In this document: positions 1 through 7,090 of the stretch, piece by piece
How positions within the stretch are numbered: position 1 is the first letter of the stretch
Layout: each line of letters begins with the position of its first letter
Assembly (NCBI GenBank): GCA_902810075.1
Contig: LR778135.1
Coordinates: 1,364,001-1,428,000, forward strand
Length of the DNA: 64,000 bases
Direction of reading: 5' to 3'
Origin: Ruminococcaceae bacterium BL-6
GTDB taxonomy: Bacteria; Bacillota; Clostridia; Oscillospirales; Acutalibacteraceae
Notes under the pieces: generated by a model
The model's database searches: none
What the model saw: the letters and a program-made list of their open reading frames with translations, nothing else
Told to the model about the DNA's origin: nothing
Program-made: the position numbers and the translations under genes

Positions 1-1727
1 AGGGCGTTCTTGATCAGGTTCTGAAAGACGCGGTACAGCCGGTTCCCATCCGCGTAAATGAAGACGGGGCCCTCGGGCAGAAGCGTCTTGACGGTCAGGC
101 CCGAAGCGTCGATGTTTTCCTGCATATCGGCCATCGTCTGCTGCAGAAGCTTGTTCAGGTCGAGCTCCTCCATGCGCAGCTCCATGTTTCCGCTGCTGGC
201 CTTCGAGATATCGAAAATATCCTGAACCATCCGTTTCAGGCGGTCGGCCTTCCGGGCCAGAATATCCACGTAATCGCGCACCTCTCCGGGCAGATTCTCC
301 TCCCGCTGGAGCAGGTCGATGTAATTGATGATGGACGTGAGCGGGGTCTTGATGTCGTGGGAGACGTTCGTGATCAGGTCAACCTTCATGCGCTCGGATT
401 TCACGCGCGCCTCCACGGCCCTGCTGATGCCGGATTCGATGCTGTCCAGGTCCGCCGCCGCCGCGGCGAGGTCGGATTCGCGCGCGAAGCGGAGCGGGGG
501 GCCGCCCGTTCCCGCTTTCAGCGAAGCGATCCGGTCGAGCAGCAGGCCGAAATCCGAAACCGTCTCCTTTACGGCTCTGCCGTAAAAATACAGAAGCGCG
601 ATCATTGCGGCGGCCGGAAAACAGGCGGCAGGCGGCGCCCGGAAGGCGAACAGGAGGAGCAGGATGAACAGCAGGACCTCCATTGCGGCGAACTGCCAGA
701 AACGCGCCAGGAACCGTTTCTGGAACGGCTTCTGATTCAGGTAGTCACGGTAGACCCGCCGGGCCGCGCCGAAAAAACTGTGGCGGTAGAACTGAGGGTT
801 GAAGCGGATGTCGTTGACGATCAGCATCAGGTACCAGAACAGCAGGTAGAGCAGGATAAAAAATCCGATGGTCCCGCGCGACGCCGCCGTATAAAGAAAG
901 AAGAAAATCACAAATATAACGGTGGCGATCCCTTTCGTCTCGACCCAGAGCCGCCCGGTCAGCCGCGCGACGGATTTTTCGAATTCCGCCTTCCTTTTGC
1001 GCAGGGCGATCGACACGACGAGCAAAATGACGCCGAGGGCCGCAGCGCAGATTCCCGCGTAAAAAGCGAGGCGCTTTTGCTCCACTTCCGCGACGACCCC
1101 GCTCAGGCCGCCCGCCGATGCGTTCAGAACGGCCGGCTTCTCCGCCGCGGCGATGAAAAGGCGGCATTTGTCCAGCCGGGGGTAGTTCTGCCAGATAGCG
1201 CTGTCCCGGTCGGCGAGCGGCTCCAGAAAGGACTCGTAGCCATCCCGGTCGATCTGGTCCACGGTGTCGTAGACGACCGTGCCGTCCCGCGTGATTTTCA
1301 GGTTTTCCCCATCGAAGCTCAGAAGGTAATTGTAGCCCTCCGGGGCAAGGCCCTCGGCAAGCTTCCGGTTTTTCCCGTCGTCGTTGATGTTCGAGACCAC
1401 TCGGTCGCCCTTGCTGTTTTTTCCGTACACGATCAGGTTCGCCGCGTCGCCCCTCAGGCCCGGGTACTGGCTGCTGAACTCATCCGTGTTTTCGGAAAGA
1501 TAGGAAAGGGCGGAAAAGGTCAGATTGCTGACATACCCCTGAAACTCCCTCGTCTTCTGCACATCGTTTTCCGCAAGGCTTTTCACGGTGCGCCGGGTCC
1601 CGTCCAGGTCCGTGACGGCATAGAACAGCGCGCCGCCCGCGGCCGTCAGAAGGATGCTGACCCCGAGAAAAAAGCACAGCCAGCTAAGAAAGCTTCCCTT
1701 TTTCCGGCTCTTCGATTTTATATCCAA
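1..1727 (-). CDS. sensor histidine kinase, partial (C-terminus beyond window)
   Basis: Membrane sensor kinase, probable partner of the response regulator just upstream. About 575 codons are visible. There is an N-terminal membrane segment, an extracytoplasmic region, several hydrophobic segments around positions 550-1080, then a HisKA domain with the H-box motif VSHDIKTPLT (about 325-375) and the beginning of the N-box (QNLIKNA) at the very edge. The ATPase G-boxes lie outside the window. No ATG fits; I chose the TTG at 1727, which overlaps the end of the regulator gene by 44 bases in another frame, a usual sign of translational coupling. The start is uncertain; the kinase assignment is firm from the H-box and N-box. 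Confidence 0.88.
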   Translation of the reverse strand, partial: MDIKSKSRKKGSFLSWLCFFLGVSILLTAAGGALFYAVTDLDGTRRTVKSLAENDVQKTREFQGYVSNLTFSALSYLSENTDEFSSQYPGLRGDAANLIVYGKNSKGDRVVSNINDDGKNRKLAEGLAPEGYNYLLSFDGENLKITRDGTVVYDTVDQIDRDGYESFLEPLADRDSAIWQNYPRLDKCRLFIAAAEKPAVLNASAGGLSGVVAEVEQKRLAFYAGICAAALGVILLVVSIALRKRKAEFEKSVARLTGRLWVETKGIATVIFVIFFFLYTAASRGTIGFFILLYLLFWYLMLIVNDIRFNPQFYRHSFFGAARRVYRDYLNQKPFQKRFLARFWQFAAMEVLLFILLLLFAFRAPPAACFPAAAMIALLYFYGRAVKETVSDFGLLLDRIASLKAGTGGPPLRFARESDLAAAAADLDSIESGISRAVEARVKSERMKVDLITNVSHDIKTPLTSIINYIDLLQREENLPGEVRDYVDILARKADRLKRMVQDIFDISKASSGNMELRMEELDLNKLLQQTMADMQENIDASGLTVKTLLPEGPVFIYADGNRLYRVFQNLIKNA

Positions 1728-2400
1728 TTCCCCACACCACCTTCAAATATTCCGGCTCTTTTGGATTGATCTCGATTTTTTCCCGGATCCGGCGGATGTG
1801 GACCATCACGGTGTTCTCCGCGGAAAAGGCGGGCTCGTTCCACACGCGGCGGTAGATTTCCTCCGCGGGGAAGATCCTGCCCGGGTTGCGCATGAGCAGC
1901 TCCACGATTTTCGTTTCGGTCGCCGTCAGGCGCACCGGCTCGTTGTCCGCGGTGAGCACGTGGCTTTCCGTGTCGAAGGAAAGCCGGCCGATGGTGATCC
2001 GGTTCTGGCCCGTCGTGTTGATGTCGCCCAGCCTCGTGTAGCGGCGGAGCTGCGACTTGACCCTTGCCACCAGCTCCATGGGGTTGAACGGCTTTGTCAC
2101 ATAGTCGTCCGCGCCCATCGAAAGGCCCAGGATCTTGTCGCTGTCCTCCGATTTCGCAGAGAGCACGATGATCGGGATGTTGCGCTTCTCCCTGATTTTC
2201 AGAATGGCCGAAAGGCCGTTCTGCTTCGGCATCATCACGTCGATGACGATCAGCTGGATCTCGTTGTTCAGCGCGAGGTCGACCGCCTGAAGCCCGTCGT
2301 AGGCGCACAGCACGTCGAGCCCTTCCTTCTTCAGGTAGATCGCGATCGCCTTGACGATCTCGCGGTCGTCATCCACGACCAGAACACGCTGTTTTTCCAT
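1684..2400 (-). CDS. OmpR/PhoB-family response regulator
   Basis: DNA-binding response regulator of 238 residues. The receiver domain (about 1-120) has the acidic pocket D10-D12, phospho-acceptor D54 in the IDVMMP motif, and K103 in VTKPF. A C-terminal winged-helix DNA-binding domain (about 135-232) ends in the typical GIGYK motif. It starts at ATG with a GGAAAGG ribosome site and is followed by the overlapping kinase gene, so the two form one operon. Similarity to VanR/PhoP-type regulators is clear; the signal and targets are unknown. Direct repeats upstream (2481-2504) could be its own binding site. Confidence 0.95.
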   Translation of the reverse strand: MEKQRVLVVDDDREIVKAIAIYLKKEGLDVLCAYDGLQAVDLALNNEIQLIVIDVMMPKQNGLSAILKIREKRNIPIIVLSAKSEDSDKILGLSMGADDYVTKPFNPMELVARVKSQLRRYTRLGDINTTGQNRITIGRLSFDTESHVLTADNEPVRLTATETKIVELLMRNPGRIFPAEEIYRRVWNEPAFSAENTVMVHIRRIREKIEINPKEPEYLKVVWGIGYKIEEPEKGKLS

Positions 2401-2480
2401 CTTGCCGCATCCTTTCCAAAAGCTCCACGGATATCATAAAGAAAAGTCCTGACAATTCAGCGGGGATTTTTCTTACAAAA

Positions 2481-2523
2481 ATCTTAATTTTAAAATCTTA
2501 ATTTCCATTTTTCAAATATTATA
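2481..2523 (-). promoter_or_regulatory. putative promoter and direct repeats before the two-component operon
   Basis: On the minus strand an extended -10 (TGTGG followed by TATAAT, 2518-2523) precedes the response regulator. No good -35 is visible. Just downstream, the 10-base word ATCTTAATTT (plus-strand reading) occurs twice, at 2481-2490 and 2495-2504, 14 bases apart. Tandem direct repeats are the usual target of OmpR-family regulators, although 11 bases is the more common spacing. Autoregulation is an inference. Confidence 0.4.
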
Positions 2524-2620
2524 CCACAATTCCCCGGCAGGCGCCAGAGCCGATGCAGGGCGGCTCCGGGCGCGGAAAACCAGCCAAAAGTTTCTCTTTT
2601 TTCAGGGGGCATCTGGTCAT

Positions 2621-2656
2621 TTTACATCTTTTATCCTGCAAAAAATATGATATACT
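2621..2656 (+). promoter_or_regulatory. weak putative promoter of the glycosyltransferase-like gene
   Basis: TTTACA (2621-2626) and TATGAT (2646-2651) are 19 bases apart, slightly long for sigma-A; TATACT (2651-2656) is an alternative -10. The spacing is poor, so this is a low-confidence call. Together with the minus-strand promoter at 2518-2523 it accounts for the 310-base gap 2401-2711, in which I see nothing else. Confidence 0.3.
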
Positions 2657-2711
2657 TGAAATCAAAAAGATGCGGATGAAATCAGCTTATCATTTTGGGG
2701 GAACGAATCAA

Positions 2712-3659
2712 ATGCAGACGCCGGAAATTTCCATCATTCTTCCCGTGCGCAATATTGAAAACGAGATCACCGGGATCCTGCGTTCGCTCGTGCTTCAGAC
2801 GGCGGGCATCGAAATCGAGGTGATCGCGGTGGATATGGGCTCCAGCGACCAGACGATTCTGCGGGCGCTTCAGTTCATCAAGGAGCAGAAGCTGCGCGGC
2901 TTTGTCATCCAGAACGGGAGCGGCAGCGCTTCCGCCGCCCTGAATACCGGAATCCAGAAATCGTGCGGGGAATACGTCACCTTCGTGTTCGCCCGCCGCC
3001 TTTACCGGGACTATCTGCGGGGGTACCTCGACACGGCCCGCAAGGCTTCGGCGGATCTCGTTTTCGGCAGCATGGAAGGGGACCGCCCCCTCCCGGCCGG
3101 GAAATCCCGCCGCAGGCCGGACGGCGCCCTGTATGCCGCGGAGATCATAAGGGGCCGCGTGCATGTCGACGTTTCCGCGCTTTTGCTGCGCCGGAAATTC
3201 CTGACGGACCAGCAGCTTTATTTTCAGGAGGACTGCCGCAACGGGTACGCGGAGGAGTTTGTGTTCCGGTGCCTGCTCGGCGCGGGGAAAATCGCCCGGT
3301 GCCCCGTCGTGCTTCAGCGGGCGCGCGCCTTCGAGCTGAAGCGCGGAAAGACCGGCCTGATCGGCAAGGACATCTTTCAGTACGCCGACGCGATGCTGCG
3401 CGTCCAGACGATTGTGGAAACCGTTTACGGCTGGGACAAAGAGCTGCAGGAGCTGTTCGCGCAGGAAAAGATTCCGTCGGCGGTCATGCGCGGCGTGGAT
3501 ATCATGCTGCACGAGGGCAACGGCTACAACTCCGTGCGCGGCTATCTGAAGGTGGCGGGATACGACCGCCTTCTGACGACGGGGCGGCACACCAGCCGCG
3601 AACTGAAGCGCCGGATCGCCTGCTGGCGCCTGATCCCGTGGATGTACCGTCCGAAATAG
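2712..3659 (+). CDS. glycosyltransferase family 2-like protein lacking the DxD motif
   Basis: Protein of 315 residues with the GT-A nucleotide-binding start of family 2 glycosyltransferases: SIILPVRN (7-14) and the AVDMGSSDQT segment with D41 and D46. In active family members the strand after GEYVTF carries a metal-binding D-x-D-D; here it reads FARR (93-96), so the usual catalytic metal site appears to be absent. The ATG at 2712 has a GGGGGAA ribosome site; an in-frame upstream ATG at 2553 has no site and would add a non-conserved leader. It stands alone and ends at a terminator. It could be a degenerate transferase or a sugar-binding relative. Confidence 0.75.
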   Translation: MQTPEISIILPVRNIENEITGILRSLVLQTAGIEIEVIAVDMGSSDQTILRALQFIKEQKLRGFVIQNGSGSASAALNTGIQKSCGEYVTFVFARRLYRDYLRGYLDTARKASADLVFGSMEGDRPLPAGKSRRRPDGALYAAEIIRGRVHVDVSALLLRRKFLTDQQLYFQEDCRNGYAEEFVFRCLLGAGKIARCPVVLQRARAFELKRGKTGLIGKDIFQYADAMLRVQTIVETVYGWDKELQELFAQEKIPSAVMRGVDIMLHEGNGYNSVRGYLKVAGYDRLLTTGRHTSRELKRRIACWRLIPWMYRPK

Positions 3660-3665
3660 CGCAAA

Positions 3666-3736
3666 GGAGCCGGGAAAATTTCCCCGGCTCCAGAGGAAAG
3701 GCAAAGTATCTGAACGAAAGGTACTTTGTCTTTTTT
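3666..3736 (+). terminator. two hairpins, second with U-tract (end of glycosyltransferase-like gene)
   Basis: The first hairpin pairs GGAGCCGGG (3666-3674) with CCCGGCTCC (3683-3691). The second pairs CAAAGTATC (3702-3710) with GGTACTTTG (3720-3728) and is followed by TCTTTTTTG, a rho-independent terminator for the plus strand. The first hairpin may also stop minus-strand transcripts leaving degV. Confidence 0.6.
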
Positions 3737-3767
3737 GATTCCGCATTTCTGCGGTGGTTCGGAATGG

Positions 3768-4643
3768 TTACGGGCGGCGCTTGTCCCCGAAATAGAAGAT
3801 GGTGAAAAGGCCCGGCCCGCAGTGGGCGCCGATGACGACGCCAAGGCTGGTGATGACGACTTTCCCGACCGTGGGAAAGGTCTCCAGAACCTTGTCGCGC
3901 ATGAACTCGGCGTCCTTCAGGCAGTCGGCGTGGAGGATATGGATCTCCTGTCCGTCGGGGGAAACAAGGTCCTCTTTCATCCGGTCCAGAATGGTGAGCA
4001 GGGCGGCTTTCCGGCCGCGCACCTTGGAAGCGGCGACAAGCTTCCCTTCATCCGACACATACAGGACGGGCTTGATGGAAAGCAGCGAGCCGACCAGCGC
4101 GGATGCGTTGGAAACGCGGCCGCCGCGTTTGAGGTAATTCAGGTCGTCCACCGTGAAGCGGTGGATGATTTTCAGCTTGTTCGCTTCCCCCCACGCGACC
4201 ACTTCGTCAAAGCTTTTGCCCTCGTCGCGCAGGCGCACCAGGTTGGTCACAAGCAGCCCCAGGCCGCCGGATACGCAGCGCGTATCCATCTGATAAAAGC
4301 GTTGGTTCGGGTATTCCTTCCGGATCATCTCCGCGGCTTCCCCCGCCGTGACATACGAATGCGACAGCTCGCGCGACATGTCGAGAAAAATAACGTCTTT
4401 TCCCGTCTCCATGAGCTTCTTGAAAAAATCATAGTAAGTGTAGACGTTGATCATCGACGTAGTGAGAATGGTTCCCTGCCGCATCTGCCGGTATATCTCC
4501 TGTCGGGTCTTTTCCCGGCAGTCATCCTCGCACAGTTTGTCGCCCAGCATATAGGAATAGCTGATCAGAGGAACGCCGTGCTCCTCGAAAAACTCCCTCG
4601 GAAGGTCGGCGGTGGAGGCCGCCGCAATGATATAATCTGCCAT
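3768..4643 (-). CDS. DegV family protein (fatty-acid binding / FakB-like)
   Basis: DegV-family protein of 291 residues. These proteins bind a fatty acid between two domains; some serve as FakB, the acyl-carrier partner of fatty acid kinase FakA. Visible family signatures are STADLP near the N-terminus, the TSMINV segment (about 61-66), the DTRCVSGGLG motif in the middle, and the LNYLKRGGRVS signature followed by SLLSIKPVL. The ATG has an AGGAGG site 6 bases away. It is a single gene convergent with the glycosyltransferase-like gene. No fakA neighbour is present in the window, so the exact role is open. Confidence 0.93.
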   Translation of the reverse strand: MADYIIAAASTADLPREFFEEHGVPLISYSYMLGDKLCEDDCREKTRQEIYRQMRQGTILTTSMINVYTYYDFFKKLMETGKDVIFLDMSRELSHSYVTAGEAAEMIRKEYPNQRFYQMDTRCVSGGLGLLVTNLVRLRDEGKSFDEVVAWGEANKLKIIHRFTVDDLNYLKRGGRVSNASALVGSLLSIKPVLYVSDEGKLVAASKVRGRKAALLTILDRMKEDLVSPDGQEIHILHADCLKDAEFMRDKVLETFPTVGKVVITSLGVVIGAHCGPGLFTIFYFGDKRRP

Positions 4644-4757
4644 ACTGCACCTCCTGATTTCAGCCCCAATTATAGCATCCCGGTAAAAATATGTAAATGG
4701 GGAAAATACGGTTTTGCTTTCGGGGTGTGCGGGGGGAAGTTTCTCCCTGCTTTTTGC

Positions 4758-4786
4758 TTGAAGCGCCTGCTGTTATATGGTATAAT
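4758..4786 (+). promoter_or_regulatory. sigma-A promoter of the miaB block
   Basis: TTGAAG (4758-4763), a 17-base spacer, and a perfect TATAAT (4781-4786) preceded by TG-G, an extended -10. It points toward miaB and may drive the long downstream gene block. The -10 box lies inside the left arm of the 13-base inverted repeat at 4779-4809. Confidence 0.7.
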
Positions 4787-4897
4787 AGCCGCAAGACGGC
4801 TATTATACCGGCTTCGCCAATTGATAGAATATACCACAACGGCGCGTTGCGCCTGTGGTATAATAATCTCACGGCGTAAGCGGAGGCAGAGCCTCCG
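4779..4897. repeat. three tandem palindromes / hairpins
   Basis: Hairpin 1 is a perfect 13-base inverted repeat (4779-4791 with 4797-4809, loop CAAGA). Hairpin 2 pairs TATACCACA (4830-4838) with TGTGGTATA (4854-4862) and GGCGC with GCGCC inside, with a 2-base bulge. Hairpin 3 pairs CGGAGGC (4881-4887) with GCCTCCG (4891-4897). Hairpins 1 and 2 both contain GGTATAAT. They may be REP-like or MITE-like elements, operators, or RNA structures of the leader. Confidence 0.65.
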
Positions 4898-4998
4898 ACG
4901 CATGAGAGAACGTTGAAGAATGATAAGCTTTGCGTATATGAAAATCCTTTGCGGCAAGCGGGTGCTCTGCTTTGCAATCATGGTGTAATCATAAATCA

Positions 4999-5087
4999 AA
5001 TCGTGCAGTAGAGGCAGTGACGATTGGGCCCGGAGCTGTTCAGCCCCGCGGAAAGCGGAGGGAAGGGACAGATAAGGCCCGGCTGAA
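4999..5087 (+). promoter_or_regulatory. candidate structured RNA with H-type pseudoknot before miaB
   Basis: A hairpin pairs AATCGT (4999-5004) with ACGATT (5020-5025). Directly after it GGGCC (5026-5030) can pair with GGCCC (5076-5080), and TTCAGCC (5039-5045) with GGCTGAA (5081-5087), in interleaved order, while CCGC (5046-5049) pairs with GCGG (5055-5058) in between. The miaB ribosome site follows at 5096-5101. I do not recognise it as a known riboswitch class. It rests on complementarity read by eye. Confidence 0.4.
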
Positions 5088-5110
5088 ACTGTTATGGGAG
5101 GCATACCTTT

Positions 5111-6532
5111 TTGATCGAAACTTTCAGGGAAGAGGCGGCGCGCACCCGTGAAGAATGCATCGCCGAGGTGGCGCGCATCATGCGGGTGCGCGCCATGGGC
5201 CCGGTGCCGCTTGCCTGCGTGCGCACCTATGGCTGCCAGCAGAATGTGGCCGACGGGGAAAAAATCAAGGGCCAGCTCGAGCAGATGGGCTTTTCGTTCA
5301 CCGATGACGAAGAGAAGGCCGACCTGATCCTTTTCAACACCTGCGCCGTGCGCGAGCACGCGGAAGACCGGGTGTTCGGCAACGTGGGCGCGCTCAAGAA
5401 CGTCAAGCGCCGCCATCCTTCCGTGCTCATTGCCGTATGCGGCTGCATGATGGAGCAGAAGCACGTCGCGGAGCGCATGAAAAAGAGCTTTCCGTTTGTC
5501 AACCTGGTGTTCGGCACGCACGTCATCCACAAGCTGCCCCAGCTTCTGTTCCAGACCGTCACGGACAGCTGCCGCGTCTTCGAGCGCGGGGACGAAAGCG
5601 AGGACAGCGCGATCGTGGAGGGCCTTCCCGTCCACCGCGACGGAAGCTTCAAGGCGTTTCTCACCGTGATGTACGGCTGCAACAATTTCTGCTCGTACTG
5701 CGTTGTTCCCTATGTCCGGGGCCGCGAGCGCAGCCGCGAGCCGGACGCCGTTCTCAAAGAATTCCGCGGACTTGTGGAGGCTGGTTACAAGGACATCACT
5801 CTGTTGGGCCAGAACGTGAATTCCTACGGCAAAACTCTTTCCCGGCGCGTCGGCTTTTCCGAGCTGCTGCGTCTGCTGGACGGCGTCGAGGGCGACTACC
5901 GCATCCGCTTTATGACCTCGCACCCGAAGGATGCGACGAAAGAGCTGATCGACACGATCGCGCAGGGCCGGCATATCTGCCACCACCTTCACCTTCCGTT
6001 CCAGTCCGGCAGCGACCGCATATTAAAACAGATGAACCGTTGCTACACCAGCGAAAAATATCTGGAGCTCGTCCGCTACGCAAAAGAGAAGATTCCCGAT
6101 CTGTCCCTGACTTCCGATGTGATCGTCGGGTTTCCCGGGGAAACCTACGGGGACTTTCTTGAAACGGTGAACCTGGTGAAGGCGGTGGGTTTCACCTCGC
6201 TTTACACCTTCCTGTATTCGCCCCGCGTCGGGACGCGCGCGGCCTCGATGCCCGACCCCGTCCCAAGCGAAGAGAAATCGAAATGGTTCCGCGAGCTGCT
6301 GGAAGCGCAGGAAAAAATCGCGGCCGCGCGGTGCGGCTCCACGGTGGGCACGGTCCAGCGCGTCCTGGTGGAGGAGCGCAACCGGAAGACCGGCCTTCTG
6401 GCCGGGCGCACGGGCGGGAACATCATCGTGGAATTCGATGGCGCGGACGACCGGATCGGCAGCTTCTGCCGGGTCAGGGTCACCGCCGCGCGAAACTGGA
6501 TTTTAAAAGGCGTTCTGCTGCCCGAAGCGTAA
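5111..6532 (+). CDS. miaB: tRNA-2-methylthio-N6-isopentenyladenosine synthase MiaB
   Basis: Radical-SAM methylthiotransferase that adds the 2-methylthio group to i6A37 of tRNAs reading UNN codons, acting after MiaA, whose gene lies downstream in the same block. Order of parts: UPF0004 domain with cluster cysteines C42, C78 and C112; radical-SAM core with C190-x3-C194-x2-C197; C-terminal TRAM domain (about 400-470). The 473-residue length is normal for the long Clostridial form with an N-terminal extension. The start is TTG at 5111 with GGGAGG 9 bases upstream. It has its own promoter and a long structured leader. Confidence 0.97.
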   Translation: MIETFREEAARTREECIAEVARIMRVRAMGPVPLACVRTYGCQQNVADGEKIKGQLEQMGFSFTDDEEKADLILFNTCAVREHAEDRVFGNVGALKNVKRRHPSVLIAVCGCMMEQKHVAERMKKSFPFVNLVFGTHVIHKLPQLLFQTVTDSCRVFERGDESEDSAIVEGLPVHRDGSFKAFLTVMYGCNNFCSYCVVPYVRGRERSREPDAVLKEFRGLVEAGYKDITLLGQNVNSYGKTLSRRVGFSELLRLLDGVEGDYRIRFMTSHPKDATKELIDTIAQGRHICHHLHLPFQSGSDRILKQMNRCYTSEKYLELVRYAKEKIPDLSLTSDVIVGFPGETYGDFLETVNLVKAVGFTSLYTFLYSPRVGTRAASMPDPVPSEEKSKWFRELLEAQEKIAAARCGSTVGTVQRVLVEERNRKTGLLAGRTGGNIIVEFDGADDRIGSFCRVRVTAARNWILKGVLLPEA

Positions 6533-6559
6533 AAGCGGGCAAAGTTGGAATGATAGTCG

Positions 6560-6586
6560 AAGGGACCAATGACCGATCCCTTTTTC
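6560..6586 (+). terminator. weak terminator or attenuator after miaB
   Basis: AAGGGA (6560-6565) pairs with TCCCTT (6577-6582), followed by TTTC. The 11-base loop and short stem make it weak, so some transcription may continue into the ylbF-like gene. Confidence 0.45.
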
Positions 6587-6646
6587 TATAAGCAGTTTAT
6601 CATTTGGAAGAGACATTATTTTTTATATTTTTAGGAGGAACCCCTT

Positions 6647-7057
6647 ATGGACGTAATCAGCCTGGCACGGGAACTCGGCAGGGAAATTCAGAAGGACGAA
6701 AGATATCTCGCCTTTCAGGCCGCCAAGAAAAACAGCGACGACGACAAAGAACTTCAGTCGAAGATCGCCGACTTCAATCTGAAGCGGATCGCGGTCAGCC
6801 GCGAGGGCGAAAAGGCGGATCGCGATGAAAAGCGCATGGAGGAGCTGAACGAAGAGCTTCGGGCCTCCTACAACAGCGTGATGCAGCATCCCAGCATGAT
6901 GGCGTATAATTCGGCAAGGGATGAAATGGACCGGATGCTTCAGCGCATCAGCTCCATCGTCAATATTTCCGCCGAGGGCGGGGACCCGGAAACCGCGGAC
7001 TACCACCCGCAGGCTTCCTGCGGAGGAAGCTGCGCCGGCTGTGCCGGATGCCGCTGA
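6647..7057 (+). CDS. YlbF/YmcA-family protein with cysteine-rich tail
   Basis: Small helical protein of 136 residues, in the YlbF/YmcA family. In Bacillus subtilis YlbF, YmcA and YaaT form a complex that acts with RNase Y in mRNA processing and carries iron-sulfur clusters. The body (1-108) is charged, coiled-coil-like helix; the last 12 residues hold C125, C129, C132 and C135 (C-x3-C-x2-C-x2-C), suited to metal or Fe-S binding. It starts at ATG with AGGAGG and ends 33 bases before mutS, so it likely belongs to the same transcript. Confidence 0.8.
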   Translation: MDVISLARELGREIQKDERYLAFQAAKKNSDDDKELQSKIADFNLKRIAVSREGEKADRDEKRMEELNEELRASYNSVMQHPSMMAYNSARDEMDRMLQRISSIVNISAEGGDPETADYHPQASCGGSCAGCAGCR

Positions 7058-7090
7058 CCGGCGGGAAATCCAAAACAGGGAGATGCGGCT

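Larger units (their letters stand above)
4644..5110 (+). other. 467-base leader/intergenic region upstream of miaB
   Basis: No protein-coding gene is supported here. The stretch contains a sigma-A promoter (4758-4786), three consecutive hairpins (4779-4897), a further hairpin (4999-5025) and a possible pseudoknot (5026-5087) ending 8 bases before the miaB ribosome site at 5096-5101. If transcription starts near 4793, the miaB 5' untranslated region is about 318 nucleotides, unusually long and consistent with RNA-level control. Confidence 0.6.

Noticed and set aside
357..1769. Plus-strand open frame of 470 codons
   Set aside because: It is antisense to the histidine kinase, which has recognisable H-box and N-box motifs; the translated product is low-complexity and resembles no family.
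4660..4977. Small open frames in the miaB leader
   Set aside because: No ribosome site, low-complexity products, and the region is better explained by hairpins and a promoter.
5026..5087. HDV-like ribozyme
   Set aside because: The first stem is only 5 pairs and there is no P4 between the 3' strands of the two interleaved stems.
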